Origin: Cupriavidus consociatus | Lineage (GTDB): Bacteria; Pseudomonadota; Gammaproteobacteria; Burkholderiales; Burkholderiaceae | Direction of reading: 5' to 3' | DNA: 64,000 nt | NCBI RefSeq assembly: GCF_017814975.1 | Contig: NZ_JAGIQA010000014.1 | Location: forward strand, 1-64,000 | Part shown: positions 35,802 through 44,262 of the stretch, one piece after another | How the letters are laid out: every line of letters starts with the position of its first letter | Position numbering within the stretch: the first letter of the stretch is position 1 | Notes under the pieces: model-generated | What the model saw: the letters and a program-made list of their open reading frames with translations, nothing else | What the model was told of the DNA's origin: nothing | The model's database searches: none | Position numbers and translations under genes: made by a program

Positions 35802-36737
35802 TTATTCGAGGTTCTGGACCTGCTCGCGCATCTGCTCGATCAGCAGCTTGAGCTCCATCGACGCATCGGCCAGCTCCTTGGCGGCGGCCTTGGAGCCGAG
35901 CGTGTTGGCCTCGCGATTCAGCTCCTGCATCATGAAGTCGAGGCGCTTGCCGACCTGCCCACCCTTCTTCAGGATATGGCGGGTCTCGTTCAGGTGTGCC
36001 TGCAGCCGCGACAGCTCTTCCGCGATGTCGATGCGGATGCCGTAGACGGTGGCTTCCTGGCGGATGCGCTCGGCAATCTCGTCGCGGCTCATCGACGGCA
36101 TACCGGTGGGCGCGGCCAGGTTGAACGCTTCCTGCAGGCGCTCGGTCAGCTTTTGCTGATGGTGCGCGATCAGCTGCGGGATCGCCGGCGTCAGGCGCTC
36201 GACGATCGCCAGCATGGCGTCGACGCGCTCCATCAGCGCCGCCTTGAGCGCCTCGCCCTCGCGGCGGCGCGCTTCCAGCAGCTGGTCCAGCGCCTCGCGC
36301 GCGGCGCCGGTCACGGCTTCGCGCAGCGCGTCCTGCGACAGCTCGGGCTCGACCAGCACGCCCGGCCAGCGCAGGATCTCGCCCATGCGCAACGTGCCGG
36401 CGCTGGGGAAGGTGCCGGCCACGGTGGTCTCCAGCGCGCGGATCTGCGACAACAGGCCGTCATTGAGCGCCAGCGTGGCGCCGCCCGAGTCGGTGCGCTG
36501 CAGGTTGATGCGGCATTCCAGCTTGCCGCGCGACAGCTCGGCCATCAGCATCTCGCGCAGCGCCGGCTCAAAGGCGCGGCACTCTTCCGGGGCCCGGAAC
36601 AACAGGTCGAGGAAACGCGAATTGACAGTGCGGAATTCCACCGAAACGGAGGCGCTGCGCCCGCTCGGCTCGCCCTGTGCGTTGGTCAGTGGCGCCTGGC
36701 GCGTCGCCAGGCCATAGCCTGTCATGCTGTGGATCAT
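35802..36737 (-). CDS. yicC: YicC family endoribonuclease (311 aa)
   Basis: YicC-like proteins are cytoplasmic RNases with an N-terminal YicC fold and a C-terminal DUF1732 domain. The start MIHSMTGYGLATRQ is diagnostic, as are EFRTVNSRFLDLLFRAPEE and the C-terminal IRIDIAEELSRLQAHL with LDFMMQELNREANTLGSK. ATG 36737 is chosen since the upstream frame to 36833 is low complexity. It sits 54 bases upstream of gmk on the same strand. The 205-base gap to the divergent kinase holds the start signals of both directions. Confidence 0.94.
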   Translation of the reverse strand: MIHSMTGYGLATRQAPLTNAQGEPSGRSASVSVEFRTVNSRFLDLLFRAPEECRAFEPALREMLMAELSRGKLECRINLQRTDSGGATLALNDGLLSQIRALETTVAGTFPSAGTLRMGEILRWPGVLVEPELSQDALREAVTGAAREALDQLLEARRREGEALKAALMERVDAMLAIVERLTPAIPQLIAHHQQKLTERLQEAFNLAAPTGMPSMSRDEIAERIRQEATVYGIRIDIAEELSRLQAHLNETRHILKKGGQVGKRLDFMMQELNREANTLGSKAAAKELADASMELKLLIEQMREQVQNLE

Positions 36738-36854
36738 TGGATGTTCTCGTGAGTGGAGGCGGCCCCGGGGCGCTGCCGGCCCCGCGGGCTCCCTCCTCGA
36801 GCCTCCCGCAACCGGATCCGGGAGCGCTCTCAAAACGTTGAAAGGAGGGCAACA

Positions 36855-37073
36855 ATGCCCGTATTTGTGTTCTTTACAAGTGACCGATTAGCCCGGACAA
36901 TCCGTTGGCAAATCCGCGGAGGCAAATCCGGCCCCTATTCCCATGACAGAGTCCAAGGGCACGACACAACCGAAGAGTGCACCGCTGCCCGTCGGCACGC
37001 TGTTGTCCAACTATCGTATTGTAAAGAAGTTGGCCAGCGGGGGGTTCAGTTTCGTCTACCTGGCCACCGATGA
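36855..37073 (+). CDS. Possible upstream reading frame overlapping the kinase start (72 aa)
   Basis: AAAGGAGGGC stands directly before ATG 36855, one of the best ribosome-binding sites in the window, yet the frame it opens (MPVFVFFTSDRLARTIRW) is out of frame with the kinase and ends at 37073, 131 bases inside it. I do not recognise the product. It may serve translational coupling or regulation rather than a stable protein. The kinase frame itself has a stop at 36889-36891 and no other start before 36943. Confidence 0.3.
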   Translation: MPVFVFFTSDRLARTIRWQIRGGKSGPYSHDRVQGHDTTEECTAARRHAVVQLSYCKEVGQRGVQFRLPGHR

Positions 37074-37980
37074 AACCGGCGCACCGGTCGCAATCAAGGA
37101 GTATCTGCCGTCGTCGCTGGCACGGCGCAACCCGGGCGAACTGATCCCCGTGGTGCCCGAGGAAAACGCCGCGGCGTTCCGCCTCGGCCTCAAATACTTC
37201 TTTGAAGAAGGCCGCTCGCTGGCCCGCATTTCCCATCCCAGCGTGGTGCGCGTGGTGAATTTCTTCCGCGAGAACGCCACGGTCTACATGGTGATGAACT
37301 ACGAGCTGGGCAAGACGCTGCAGGAGCACGTGCTGGCGGCCCGGCAGCAAGGCCGCGCCAAGGTGCTGCGCGAGCATTTCATGCGCAAGGTCTTCCACGA
37401 CCTGATGAGCGGCCTGCGTGAAGTCCATATCCACAAGCTGCTGCACCTGGACATCAAGCCCGGCAACATCTACCTGCGCGAGGACGAGTCGCCGATCCTG
37501 CTGGATTTCGGCGCCGCGCGGCAGACGCTGACCATGGAAGCGGCGCGCTTCCAGCCGATGTACACGCCCGGCTTCGCCGCGCCCGAACTGTACGGCAAGC
37601 ATTCCGACCTGGGCCCCTGGACCGACATCTACAGCCTGGGGGCCACGCTCTATGCCTGCATGGCCGGCATGCCGCCGCAGGAAGCCAACCAGCGCGAGAA
37701 GGAAGACCGCATGGGCGAGGCGCTGGTGCGGCTGCGCAGCAGCTATACCAACGGCATGGTCGACCTGGTCGAATGGTGCCTGCGGCTGGCGCCGTCTGAG
37801 CGGCCGCAGAGCGTGTTCCGGCTGCAGAAGGAACTGCGCGAGCAGACCAACGCGCTGAGCGAGCAGTCGCTGCTGGCGGCTGCGCCGCCGGCCCCTGCCG
37901 AGCGCCCCGCTCCCGCTTCGCGCTTCCTTACGCTGCTGCGCCGCCGTGACGAGCCGACCTCCGGCGCGAGCGTAGAATAA
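36943..37980 (+). CDS. Ser/Thr protein kinase, Hanks type (345 aa)
   Basis: The kinase fold is complete: glycine loop KLASGGFSFVYLA (about residues 29-41), the ATP-anchoring Lys in VAIKEYLP (about 51), catalytic loop HLDIKPGN (168-175), DFG (188-190) and APELYG. The HRD Arg is replaced by Leu, so it is a non-RD kinase, often meaning that activation does not rely on activation-loop phosphorylation. There is no membrane segment and no PASTA repeats; the C-terminal 60 residues are Pro/Ala-rich. A PP2C phosphatase follows after 55 bases. No Shine-Dalgarno is placed properly before the ATG. Targets are unknown. Confidence 0.92.
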   Translation: MTESKGTTQPKSAPLPVGTLLSNYRIVKKLASGGFSFVYLATDETGAPVAIKEYLPSSLARRNPGELIPVVPEENAAAFRLGLKYFFEEGRSLARISHPSVVRVVNFFRENATVYMVMNYELGKTLQEHVLAARQQGRAKVLREHFMRKVFHDLMSGLREVHIHKLLHLDIKPGNIYLREDESPILLDFGAARQTLTMEAARFQPMYTPGFAAPELYGKHSDLGPWTDIYSLGATLYACMAGMPPQEANQREKEDRMGEALVRLRSSYTNGMVDLVEWCLRLAPSERPQSVFRLQKELREQTNALSEQSLLAAAPPAPAERPAPASRFLTLLRRRDEPTSGASVE

Positions 37981-38035
37981 ATCACAAATCGCGCCCATCG
38001 GGGCGCGGTGACCTTACTGAATTTCCGAAGCCAAC

Positions 38036-38950
38036 ATGCGATTCTCTGTCTACCAGGAAAGCAGGAAAGGCGGCCGCCGCGTCAACCAGGACCGCATGGG
38101 CTATTGCTTCACGCGCGACGCGTTGCTGATGGTGCTGGCCGACGGGCTCGGCGGCCACGCGCACGGCGAAGTCGCGGCGCAGCAGGCGCTGCAGACGCTC
38201 GCGCGGCAGTTCCAGACCCAGGCGCGCCCGGCGATACGAAACCCCGCGGAGTTCCTGCAGGACACCATCATGCTGGCGCACCGCGAGATCCACCGCTACG
38301 CGGAAGCCAACCGCATGGCCGACGTGCCGCGCACCACGGTGGTCTGCTGCCTGGTCCAGCACGGCCAGGTTTACTGGGCCCATGCCGGCGATTCGCGCTA
38401 CTACCTGTTGCGCAAGGGCCGCCTGCTGACGCGCACGCGCGACCATTCCAAGATCGAGAACCTGCTGCAGCAGGAACGCGTGCTGCCGATGCACGTGGCC
38501 AACCACCCCGAGCGCAACAAGCTCTACAACTGCCTGGGTTCGCCCAACCTGCCGCTGATCGACCTGGGCGGCCCGGTGCGGCTGGAGCCCGGCGATGTCG
38601 CCTTGCTCTGCTCCGACGGCCTGTGGGGGCCGCTGGACGAGCAGGCGCTGGTCGACAAGCTGTCGCGGCTGTCGGTGGTGCAGGCGGTGCCGGCGCTGAT
38701 CGAGCTGGCGCTGCAGAACGCCGGCGAAGGTGCCGACAACACCACCGGCATCGCCATGATGTGGGAGCTCGACAACAACGCCACCGGGCCGGATTCGGTG
38801 ATGACCGATACGCTGCCGCTGAACGCGTTCACCACGTCGATCCTGGACCGCACCGGCACGGACAGCGACCTGCTGTCCGAGGAAGAGATCGAGCGCTCGA
38901 TCGCCGAGATCCGCGCCGCCATCGACAAGACCAGCAACCTGATGCGCTGA
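38036..38950 (+). CDS. PP2C-family Ser/Thr phosphatase (304 aa)
   Basis: Metal-binding PP2C motifs are intact: RRVNQDRMG near the N-terminus, VLADGLGGHAHGEVAA, WAHAGDSRYYLL, LLCSDGLWGPL and GADNTTGIAMMW. It should remove phosphate from Ser/Thr residues, most simply reversing the adjacent kinase. There is no membrane segment; the final 60 residues after the phosphatase core (TLPLNAFTTSIL and a helical EEEIERSIAEIRAAI) are an extra tail. It is followed 108 bases later by rph. Confidence 0.93.
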   Translation: MRFSVYQESRKGGRRVNQDRMGYCFTRDALLMVLADGLGGHAHGEVAAQQALQTLARQFQTQARPAIRNPAEFLQDTIMLAHREIHRYAEANRMADVPRTTVVCCLVQHGQVYWAHAGDSRYYLLRKGRLLTRTRDHSKIENLLQQERVLPMHVANHPERNKLYNCLGSPNLPLIDLGGPVRLEPGDVALLCSDGLWGPLDEQALVDKLSRLSVVQAVPALIELALQNAGEGADNTTGIAMMWELDNNATGPDSVMTDTLPLNAFTTSILDRTGTDSDLLSEEEIERSIAEIRAAIDKTSNLMR

Positions 38951-39058
38951 CCTGGTTCGCCGCCGGCCTTTGTCCTTCGCCGCGCGCCCGTATGCAGCGC
39001 GCGCGGGCCGGCGGCGGTAGAATCGCGGTTTCTCCCCCGATTCCGACCCGAACATTCC

Positions 39059-39778
39059 ATGCGACCCAGCGGCCGCGCAGCCGATGCGCTGCGTTCCATC
39101 AGCCTTACCCGCCACTACACCCGCCACGCCGAGGGTTCCGTCCTCTGTGCCTTTGGCGATACCAAGGTGCTGTGCACCGCCAGCGTGCTCGCCAAGGTGC
39201 CACCGCACAAGAAGGGCAGCGGCGAAGGCTGGGTCACGGCCGAGTACGGCATGCTGCCCCGCGCCACGCACACGCGCTCGGACCGTGAGGCCGCGCGCGG
39301 CAAGCAAACCGGCCGCACCCAGGAAATCCAGCGCCTGATCGGCCGCGCCATGCGCTCGGTGTTCGACCTGGCGGCGCTGGGCGAATACACCATCCACCTC
39401 GACTGCGACGTGCTGCAGGCCGACGGCGGCACCCGCACCGCGGCCATCACCGGCGCCTTTGTCGCCGCGCACGACGCGGTCACCACCATGCTGCGCGATG
39501 GCCTGATCGCCGGCAGCCCGATCCGCGACCACGTGGCCGCGGTCTCGGTCGGCATGGTCGAGGGCGTGCCGGTGCTCGACCTGGACTACGCCGAGGACAG
39601 CAGCTGCGACACCGACATGAACGTGGTCATGACCGGCAGCGGCGGCTTTGTCGAGGTGCAGGGCACTGCCGAAGGCGCGCCTTTCAGCCGCGCCGACCTC
39701 GACGCCATGACGCGCCTGACGGAAGCCGGCATCGCCCGCCTGGTGCAGCACCAGCGCGAAGCGCTCGGCCTGGCCTGA
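39059..39778 (+). CDS. rph: RNase PH (239 aa)
   Basis: RNase PH trims the 3' ends of tRNA precursors using phosphate. The start [20 protein letters not shown] and [16 protein letters not shown] are diagnostic, with [21 protein letters not shown] and [22 protein letters not shown] phosphate-binding Arg residues in the middle and the [19 protein letters not shown] block. Length is normal, with no sign of the frameshift known in some E. coli strains. It is followed 14 bases later by rdgB, an ordered pair in many proteobacteria. Confidence 0.97.
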   Translation: MRPSGRAADALRSISLTRHYTRHAEGSVLCAFGDTKVLCTASVLAKVPPHKKGSGEGWVTAEYGMLPRATHTRSDREAARGKQTGRTQEIQRLIGRAMRSVFDLAALGEYTIHLDCDVLQADGGTRTAAITGAFVAAHDAVTTMLRDGLIAGSPIRDHVAAVSVGMVEGVPVLDLDYAEDSSCDTDMNVVMTGSGGFVEVQGTAEGAPFSRADLDAMTRLTEAGIARLVQHQREALGLA

Positions 39779-39792
39779 CGCAGGATCCGACC

Positions 39793-40410
39793 ATGCAACG
39801 ACTGGTACTGGCCTCCAACAATCCCGGCAAGCTGCGCGAGTTCGGCACGCTGCTGGCACCGCTCGGCTTCGACGTAGTGCCGCAAGGCGACCTGGGCATC
39901 CCGGAGGCCGAAGAGCCCTTCGTCACCTTTGTCGAAAACGCCCTGGCCAAGGCGCGCCACGCCAGCCGGCTGTCCGGCCTGCCCGCGCTGGCCGATGATT
40001 CCGGCATCAGCGCGCGCGCGCTCGGCGGCGCGCCCGGCGTCTATTCGGCGCGCTATGCGCAGATGGCCGGCAAGCCCAGGTCGGATGCGGCCAACAACGC
40101 GCACCTGGTGTCGCAACTGGCCGGCAAGCTGGACCGCCATGCGCACTACTACTGCGTGCTGGTGTTCGTGCTCCATGCCGAGGACCCCTGCCCGCTGATC
40201 GCCGAAGGCGTGTGGCATGGCGAGGTCGTCGACGCGCCCCGCGGCGCGGGCGGCTTTGGCTACGATCCGCATTTCCTGCTGCCGGGGCTGGGCAAGACCG
40301 CCGCCGAGCTGTCGGCGGAAGAGAAGAACGCGGTCAGCCACCGCGCGCAGGCACTGCGTGCGCTGGTGGCCAGGCTGCAAGCCGACGCCGCGCAGCGCAA
40401 CGGCCGATGA
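39793..40410 (+). CDS. rdgB: XTP/dITP diphosphatase RdgB (205 aa)
   Basis: RdgB hydrolyses non-canonical purine triphosphates (ITP, XTP) to keep them out of nucleic acids. The Ham1 signature LVLASNNPGKLREF is at the N-terminus and ADDSGISARALGGAPGVYSARYA is at about residues 70-92, followed by GEVVDAPRGAGGFGYDPHFL and SHRAQALRAL. Length is normal. Its stop overlaps the hemW start by four bases (ATGA), so they are translationally coupled. Confidence 0.97.
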   Translation: MQRLVLASNNPGKLREFGTLLAPLGFDVVPQGDLGIPEAEEPFVTFVENALAKARHASRLSGLPALADDSGISARALGGAPGVYSARYAQMAGKPRSDAANNAHLVSQLAGKLDRHAHYYCVLVFVLHAEDPCPLIAEGVWHGEVVDAPRGAGGFGYDPHFLLPGLGKTAAELSAEEKNAVSHRAQALRALVARLQADAAQRNGR

Positions 40411-41651
40411 TCCCGATCGTACCGGCCGGCAGCGCGCCGTCCGCCGCTTCTCCCGTCGACAGCAAGCAGCTTTGGCTCAAGCCCGGGCAGATCAGCCTGC
40501 CGGGATCGCCGCCGCTGTCGCTGTACGTGCATATCCCGTGGTGCGTGCGCAAGTGCCCGTATTGCGATTTCAATTCGCACGCGGCGCCGGGCGCCGACAA
40601 CCATGAGATCCCGGAAGAGATCTACCTGGACGCGCTGCGCGCCGACCTGGAGCAATCGCTGCCGCTGGTGTGGGGCCGCCCCGTGCATACCGTCTTTATC
40701 GGCGGCGGCACGCCCAGCCTGCTGTCGGCCGGCGGCATGGACCGGCTGCTGTCCGATATCCGCGCCTTGCTGCCCCTCGATGCCGACGCGGAGATCACGA
40801 TGGAGGCCAATCCCGGCACCTTCGAGTCCGGCAAGTTCGCCAGCTATCGCGCCAGCGGCATCAACCGGCTGTCGATCGGCATCCAGAGCTTCAACGACCG
40901 GCACCTGCAGGCGCTCGGCCGCATCCATGGCAGCGCCGAGGCGCGCAAGGCGATCGATATTGCGCAGGCGAGCTTCGACAATATCAACCTCGATGTGATG
41001 TACGCCCTGCCTGGACAGACGCCGGAAGAATGCCGGCAGGACCTGGAAACCGCGCTGTCGTACGGCACCACGCACCTGTCGCTGTATCACCTGACGCTGG
41101 AGCCGAACACGCTGTTCGCCAAATTCCCGCCCGCGCTGCCGGACGACGACAGCGCATACGAGATGCAGGACCTGATCGAGGCACGCACGGCCGCGGCGGG
41201 CTATCGCCACTACGAGACGTCGGCCTATGCGAAGCCGCATCGCGAGGCGCGCCATAACCTCAACTACTGGCGTTTCGGCGATTACCTGGGCATCGGCGCG
41301 GGCGCGCATGGCAAGCTGTCGTTCCCGCACCGCATCCTGCGCCAGATGCGGCACAAGCATCCCGCTACCTACATGGCGCAGGCGCTTGCCGGCAATGCCG
41401 TGCAGGAAGCGCGCGACGTGAGCGCCGACGAGTTGCCGTTCGAGTTCATGCTCAATGCGCTGCGCCTCACCGAGGGCGTGCCCGCAGCGAGCTTCCACGA
41501 CTACACCGGGCTGCCGTTGCACACCATCAGCAAGCAACTCGCCGACGCGGAAAAGAAGGGACTGCTGGAAGCCGACCTGACGACCATCCGCCCGACGGAA
41601 CTGGGGCGGCGCTTCCTGAATGACCTGCAGGAGATGTTCCTGAAGGACTGA
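40407..41651 (+). CDS. hemW: Radical SAM heme chaperone HemW (414 aa)
   Basis: HemW is a radical-SAM protein thought to insert heme into respiratory enzymes; it was long mis-annotated as coproporphyrinogen oxidase. The cluster motif HIPWCVRKCPYCDFNSH (C-x3-C-x2-C) is at about residues 46-62, followed by FIGGGTPSLLS and the C-terminal HemN-type domain (ARHNLNYWRFGDYLGIGAGAHG). It has only three cysteines in the motif, as HemW does. The first 35 residues form an extra N-terminal stretch. A terminator follows the stop. Confidence 0.95.
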   Translation: MIPIVPAGSAPSAASPVDSKQLWLKPGQISLPGSPPLSLYVHIPWCVRKCPYCDFNSHAAPGADNHEIPEEIYLDALRADLEQSLPLVWGRPVHTVFIGGGTPSLLSAGGMDRLLSDIRALLPLDADAEITMEANPGTFESGKFASYRASGINRLSIGIQSFNDRHLQALGRIHGSAEARKAIDIAQASFDNINLDVMYALPGQTPEECRQDLETALSYGTTHLSLYHLTLEPNTLFAKFPPALPDDDSAYEMQDLIEARTAAAGYRHYETSAYAKPHREARHNLNYWRFGDYLGIGAGAHGKLSFPHRILRQMRHKHPATYMAQALAGNAVQEARDVSADELPFEFMLNALRLTEGVPAASFHDYTGLPLHTISKQLADAEKKGLLEADLTTIRPTELGRRFLNDLQEMFLKD

Positions 41652-41680
41652 GTTTTGGACGCAGAGGCGTCACAAAAGAC

Positions 41681-41707
41681 AAAGGCCACGCAATCGCGTG
41701 GCCTTTG
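41681..41707. terminator. Bidirectional terminator between hemW and the glycine-zipper gene
   Basis: AAAGGCCACG and CGTGGCCTTT pair around CAATCG, giving A and T runs on the two sides. The flanking genes converge on it. Confidence 0.82.
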
Positions 41708-41729
41708 CCGTTCCGGACAGGAGTCAGCG

Positions 41730-42236
41730 TCAGTACGGCGTCGCCATATCGTTGGCCACGCGTGCGCGCATGCCGACCTGCAGGTTGCCCAGGTTCGACT
41801 GCGTCACGGTGGCGACGCGTCCATCGTCCAGGCGCACGTTGACGCGATACGCGTTCTGCGTATTGCTGCCCGCGCGCTTCTCGATCTGGTTACCCGCCAC
41901 CGCGCCGACCACGGCACCGCCGATGGTGGCCGCGGTCTGCCCGCGCCCGCCGCCGATCTGGTGGCCCAGCAGGCCGCCGGCCGCACCGCCGATGACGGTG
42001 CCGAGCAGGCCCGAACTGCCCTGCGTGGAGGTGATCGGCTCGATCGATTCCACGCGGCCGTAGTACACCGAACCGGCCGGCGCCTGCGAGGTGTTGGGCG
42101 TCTGGTAGCCCGGAGGCGGCGCCGTGTTGTATCCGGTATTGCTGTAACCGCCGTTATACGGCGCGGCACAACCAGCCAGCACCGCCACCGCAGTAGCTGC
42201 CGGCAGGATCAGCCATTTCTTGCTTTGCATTCGCAT
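41730..42236 (-). CDS. Glycine-zipper 2TM lipoprotein, SlyB-like (168 aa)
   Basis: The protein has a signal peptide ending in the lipobox VLAGC (about residue 22), then a Gly/Asn/Tyr-rich linker and a glycine-zipper region: LLGTVIGGAAGGLLGHQIGGG and ATIGGAVVGAVAGNQIEKR, two hydrophobic segments with G-x3-G spacing (17 kDa antigen/SlyB type). The C-terminal half (YRVNVRLDDGRVATVTQSN) is beta-rich. Such lipoproteins are outer-membrane stress and integrity factors. The start at 42236 has AGAGGAG ten bases upstream. It converges with hemW. Confidence 0.87.
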   Translation of the reverse strand: MRMQSKKWLILPAATAVAVLAGCAAPYNGGYSNTGYNTAPPPGYQTPNTSQAPAGSVYYGRVESIEPITSTQGSSGLLGTVIGGAAGGLLGHQIGGGRGQTAATIGGAVVGAVAGNQIEKRAGSNTQNAYRVNVRLDDGRVATVTQSNLGNLQVGMRARVANDMATPY

Positions 42237-42450
42237 ATTGAGTTCTCCTCTGTTGCCAGTTGAAGCAGGGATCGGGGCACACACCGGCGGCACACGCCGC
42301 GATCCCGTGCACTCCAATATGAGCGGCGGGCCCATGTGAAGGTTCCGCTGTGTCAGACAGACGCCGACAACCGCGGGCAGCGGTGTGGCAGGAAGCTTAC
42401 GCATGCAGTGTTGCCGCGCTGCAAGACCACCCCGTTGCACGCGGGCCTTG

Positions 42451-42520
42451 TATAATGCGCGGCCTGACCGTCAGGTCGATGGCAACGAGGCGCCGAAGGA
42501 CCGTCCTTTCGCGCTACAAT
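42451..42520 (+). promoter_or_regulatory. Promoter region of tRNA-Ser
   Basis: Two -10-like boxes are seen, TATAAT at 42451-42456 and TACAAT at 42515-42520. The second lies 14 bases before the tRNA, the expected distance, but neither has a good -35 at 17 bases. Which is used cannot be decided by eye. Confidence 0.45.
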
Positions 42521-42533
42521 GCCCGCACTTTCC

Positions 42534-42623
42534 GGAAGCGTGGCCGAGTGGTTTAAGGCAGCAGTCTTGAAAACTGCCGATGGGGTGACCCATCCGTGAG
42601 TTCGAATCTCACCGCTTCCGCCA
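42534..42623 (+). tRNA. tRNA-Ser (anticodon TGA)
   Basis: The 90-base gene has a long variable arm (CCGATGGGGTGACCCATCCG region), acceptor GGAAGCG/CGCTTCC, anticodon loop CTTGAAA in a GCAGT/ACTGC stem and T arm GAGTTCGAATCTC. CCA is encoded. The long variable arm and anticodon identify serine (reads UCN). Confidence 0.97.
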
Positions 42624-42634
42624 GACAGCAAGCC

Positions 42635-42668
42635 GGCCCGCACCGGGCAACCGGTGCGGGCCGTTGTT
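42635..42668 (+). terminator. Terminator of tRNA-Ser
   Basis: GGCCCGCACCGG and CCGGTGCGGGCC form a perfect 12-base-pair stem around GCAA, followed by GTTGTTATT. Its end overlaps the stop of the convergent gene at 42667. Confidence 0.75.
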
Positions 42669-43041
42669 ATTGGGAAGTGGCTTCCGGACACTGCATCAGC
42701 AGCCGGTAGGCTTCAGCCTCTGAAACCTTCAGCCGGTACTTCTGCGCCAGCACGCGCGCAAAGGCGTGTGCCGATTCCGGGTCGCTGTACCGCAACTGCT
42801 CCCGATACGCCTCCACCTCATAGCGCAGCCGCCAGCGCCGGCTGGCGAGATAGAGCACACCCATCAGCCCCCAGCTGCGCCAGAACTGGCGCACGTGGAC
42901 TTTTTCGTGTTCGATCAGCGCTTCACTGGCGCCGGGCCGCAGAAGGATCAGCGGGCCTGGCGTAAAGCCGTCAAACCCGCGCGGAATCAGCCAGCGGGTT
43001 TCGACGACCAGGCAAAGCGGGGAGCGGCAGTAGCGGAGCAT
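42667..43041 (-). CDS. HExxH-containing mini-protein, predicted metallopeptidase-like (124 aa)
   Basis: The sequence has HEKVHVRQFW (about residues 46-55) and, some 28 residues later, RYEVEAYREQL. H-E-x-x-H plus a later E-x-E/A-Y is the gluzincin zinc-site arrangement, so a metallopeptidase-like fold is likely, but the protein is very short. Before the motif is a strand-rich part (LIPRGFDGFTPGPLILLRPG). There is no signal peptide or membrane anchor except a weak hydrophobic segment (GLMGVLYLASRR). I do not recognise a named family. Next to it, on the same strand upstream, is the osmoprotectant operon. Confidence 0.7.
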   Translation of the reverse strand: MLRYCRSPLCLVVETRWLIPRGFDGFTPGPLILLRPGASEALIEHEKVHVRQFWRSWGLMGVLYLASRRWRLRYEVEAYREQLRYSDPESAHAFARVLAQKYRLKVSEAEAYRLLMQCPEATSQ

Positions 43042-43086
43042 GCGTCAAGCATAGCCCGGATGCCCGCGCCCTGCCTTGCCGTGTTC

Positions 43087-44262
43087 TCAGGCCGCCGCGC
43101 GCAACGGCGCAGGCGCGGCAGCCGCGGGCATTGCCAGCGCCGACTCGCCGCGCGATCGGCCAGAGCTGAGATAGCCGGCGATCGATTCCTGCGTCACTTC
43201 GCCCAGGTAGTCGCCGTCGGCGCCCATCACCGGCAGCCAGCTGGTGTTGTGCTGGTACATGCGCGACAGCACGATGCGCAGGTGCTCGTCGAACGCCGCG
43301 GTCACCGCGAACTGGCGCATCACCTCGCTGCACACGCCCTTGCCCGAGCGCGCGTCGCGGCGCGTGACGTAGCCGACTGCACGCTGCGCCTCGTCCACCA
43401 CCGGCAGGTGGCGCACGTCGGCATCGTCCATCACGCCCAGCGCCTCTGCCAGCGGCATGCCGGGGTGGCAGCTCGGCGGCATGGTGGCGGCGTCGCCGGC
43501 GCGCACCAGCAGCAGGCGCTTGAGCGTGTTGTCGTGGCCGACGAAGGCCTGCACGAACTCATCGGCAGGGTGCGCCAGCAGCGCGTCGGGGTGGTCGAAC
43601 TGCACCAGCTTGCCACGGCGGAATACGGCCACCTTGTCGGCCAGCTTGATCGCCTCGTCGATATCGTGCGAGACCATGATCACGGTCTTGCCGAGCTGGC
43701 GCTGCATCTGCAGGAATTCGTTCTGGATGCTCTCGCGGTTGATCGGGTCGACCGCGCCAAACGGCTCGTCCATCAGCAGCACCGGGGCATCGGCCGCCAG
43801 CGCGCGGATCACGCCGATGCGCTGCTGCTGCCCGCCCGACAGCTCGCGCGGGTAGCGGCCGAGCATCAGGTTGGGGTCGAGCTGCACCATCGCCATCAGT
43901 TCGCGCGCGCGCTCGCGGCATTGCTTCTTGTCCCAGCCGAGCAGGCGTGGCACGACCATGATGTTCTCTTCGATGGTCATGTTGGGGAACAGGCCGATCT
44001 GCTGGATCACGTAGCCGATCTTGCGGCGCAGGGTCACGCCGTCGATGCCGCGCGTGTCCTCGCCCTCGATGCGCACCGTGCCTGAGGTCGGCTCGATCAG
44101 CCGGTTGATCATCTTCAGCGTGGTGGTCTTGCCGCAGCCCGACGGGCCGAGGAAGACGCAGATCTCGCCGCGCGGCACCGTCAGCGACACGGCATCGACG
44201 GCACGCACTTCGGTGCCGTCTTTCTGCTGGAAGGACTTGGTGAGTTGGTCGAGTTCGATCAT
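43087..44262 (-). CDS. osmV: Osmoprotectant ABC transporter ATPase with CBS domains, OsmV/YehX type (391 aa)
   Basis: The ATPase energises uptake of glycine-betaine-like osmolytes. Walker A GPSGCGKTTTLKMI (about residues 36-49), signature ELSGGQQQRIGVIRALA and Walker B VLLMDEPFGAVDP are intact. The C-terminal part (from about residue 265) holds two CBS domains (HPGMPLAEALGVMDD and VSEVMRQFAVTAAF-type), the ionic-strength sensors of this family. The ATG at 44262 overlaps the permease stop by four bases; the upstream frame to 44301 is not needed. It is the last gene of the four-gene operon. Confidence 0.9.
   Translation of the reverse strand: MIELDQLTKSFQQKDGTEVRAVDAVSLTVPRGEICVFLGPSGCGKTTTLKMINRLIEPTSGTVRIEGEDTRGIDGVTLRRKIGYVIQQIGLFPNMTIEENIMVVPRLLGWDKKQCRERARELMAMVQLDPNLMLGRYPRELSGGQQQRIGVIRALAADAPVLLMDEPFGAVDPINRESIQNEFLQMQRQLGKTVIMVSHDIDEAIKLADKVAVFRRGKLVQFDHPDALLAHPADEFVQAFVGHDNTLKRLLLVRAGDAATMPPSCHPGMPLAEALGVMDDADVRHLPVVDEAQRAVGYVTRRDARSGKGVCSEVMRQFAVTAAFDEHLRIVLSRMYQHNTSWLPVMGADGDYLGEVTQESIAGYLSSGRSRGESALAMPAAAAPAPLRAAA

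Noticed and set aside
42451..42456. TATAAT as the sole tRNA-Ser promoter
   Set aside because: It lies 78 bases before the tRNA and has no -35; the TACAAT at 42515 is as likely, so no firm choice was made.
10045..42623. Integrative elements at the four tRNA genes
   Set aside because: No integrase, no duplicated tRNA 3' end and no change of gene content was seen beside any tRNA.
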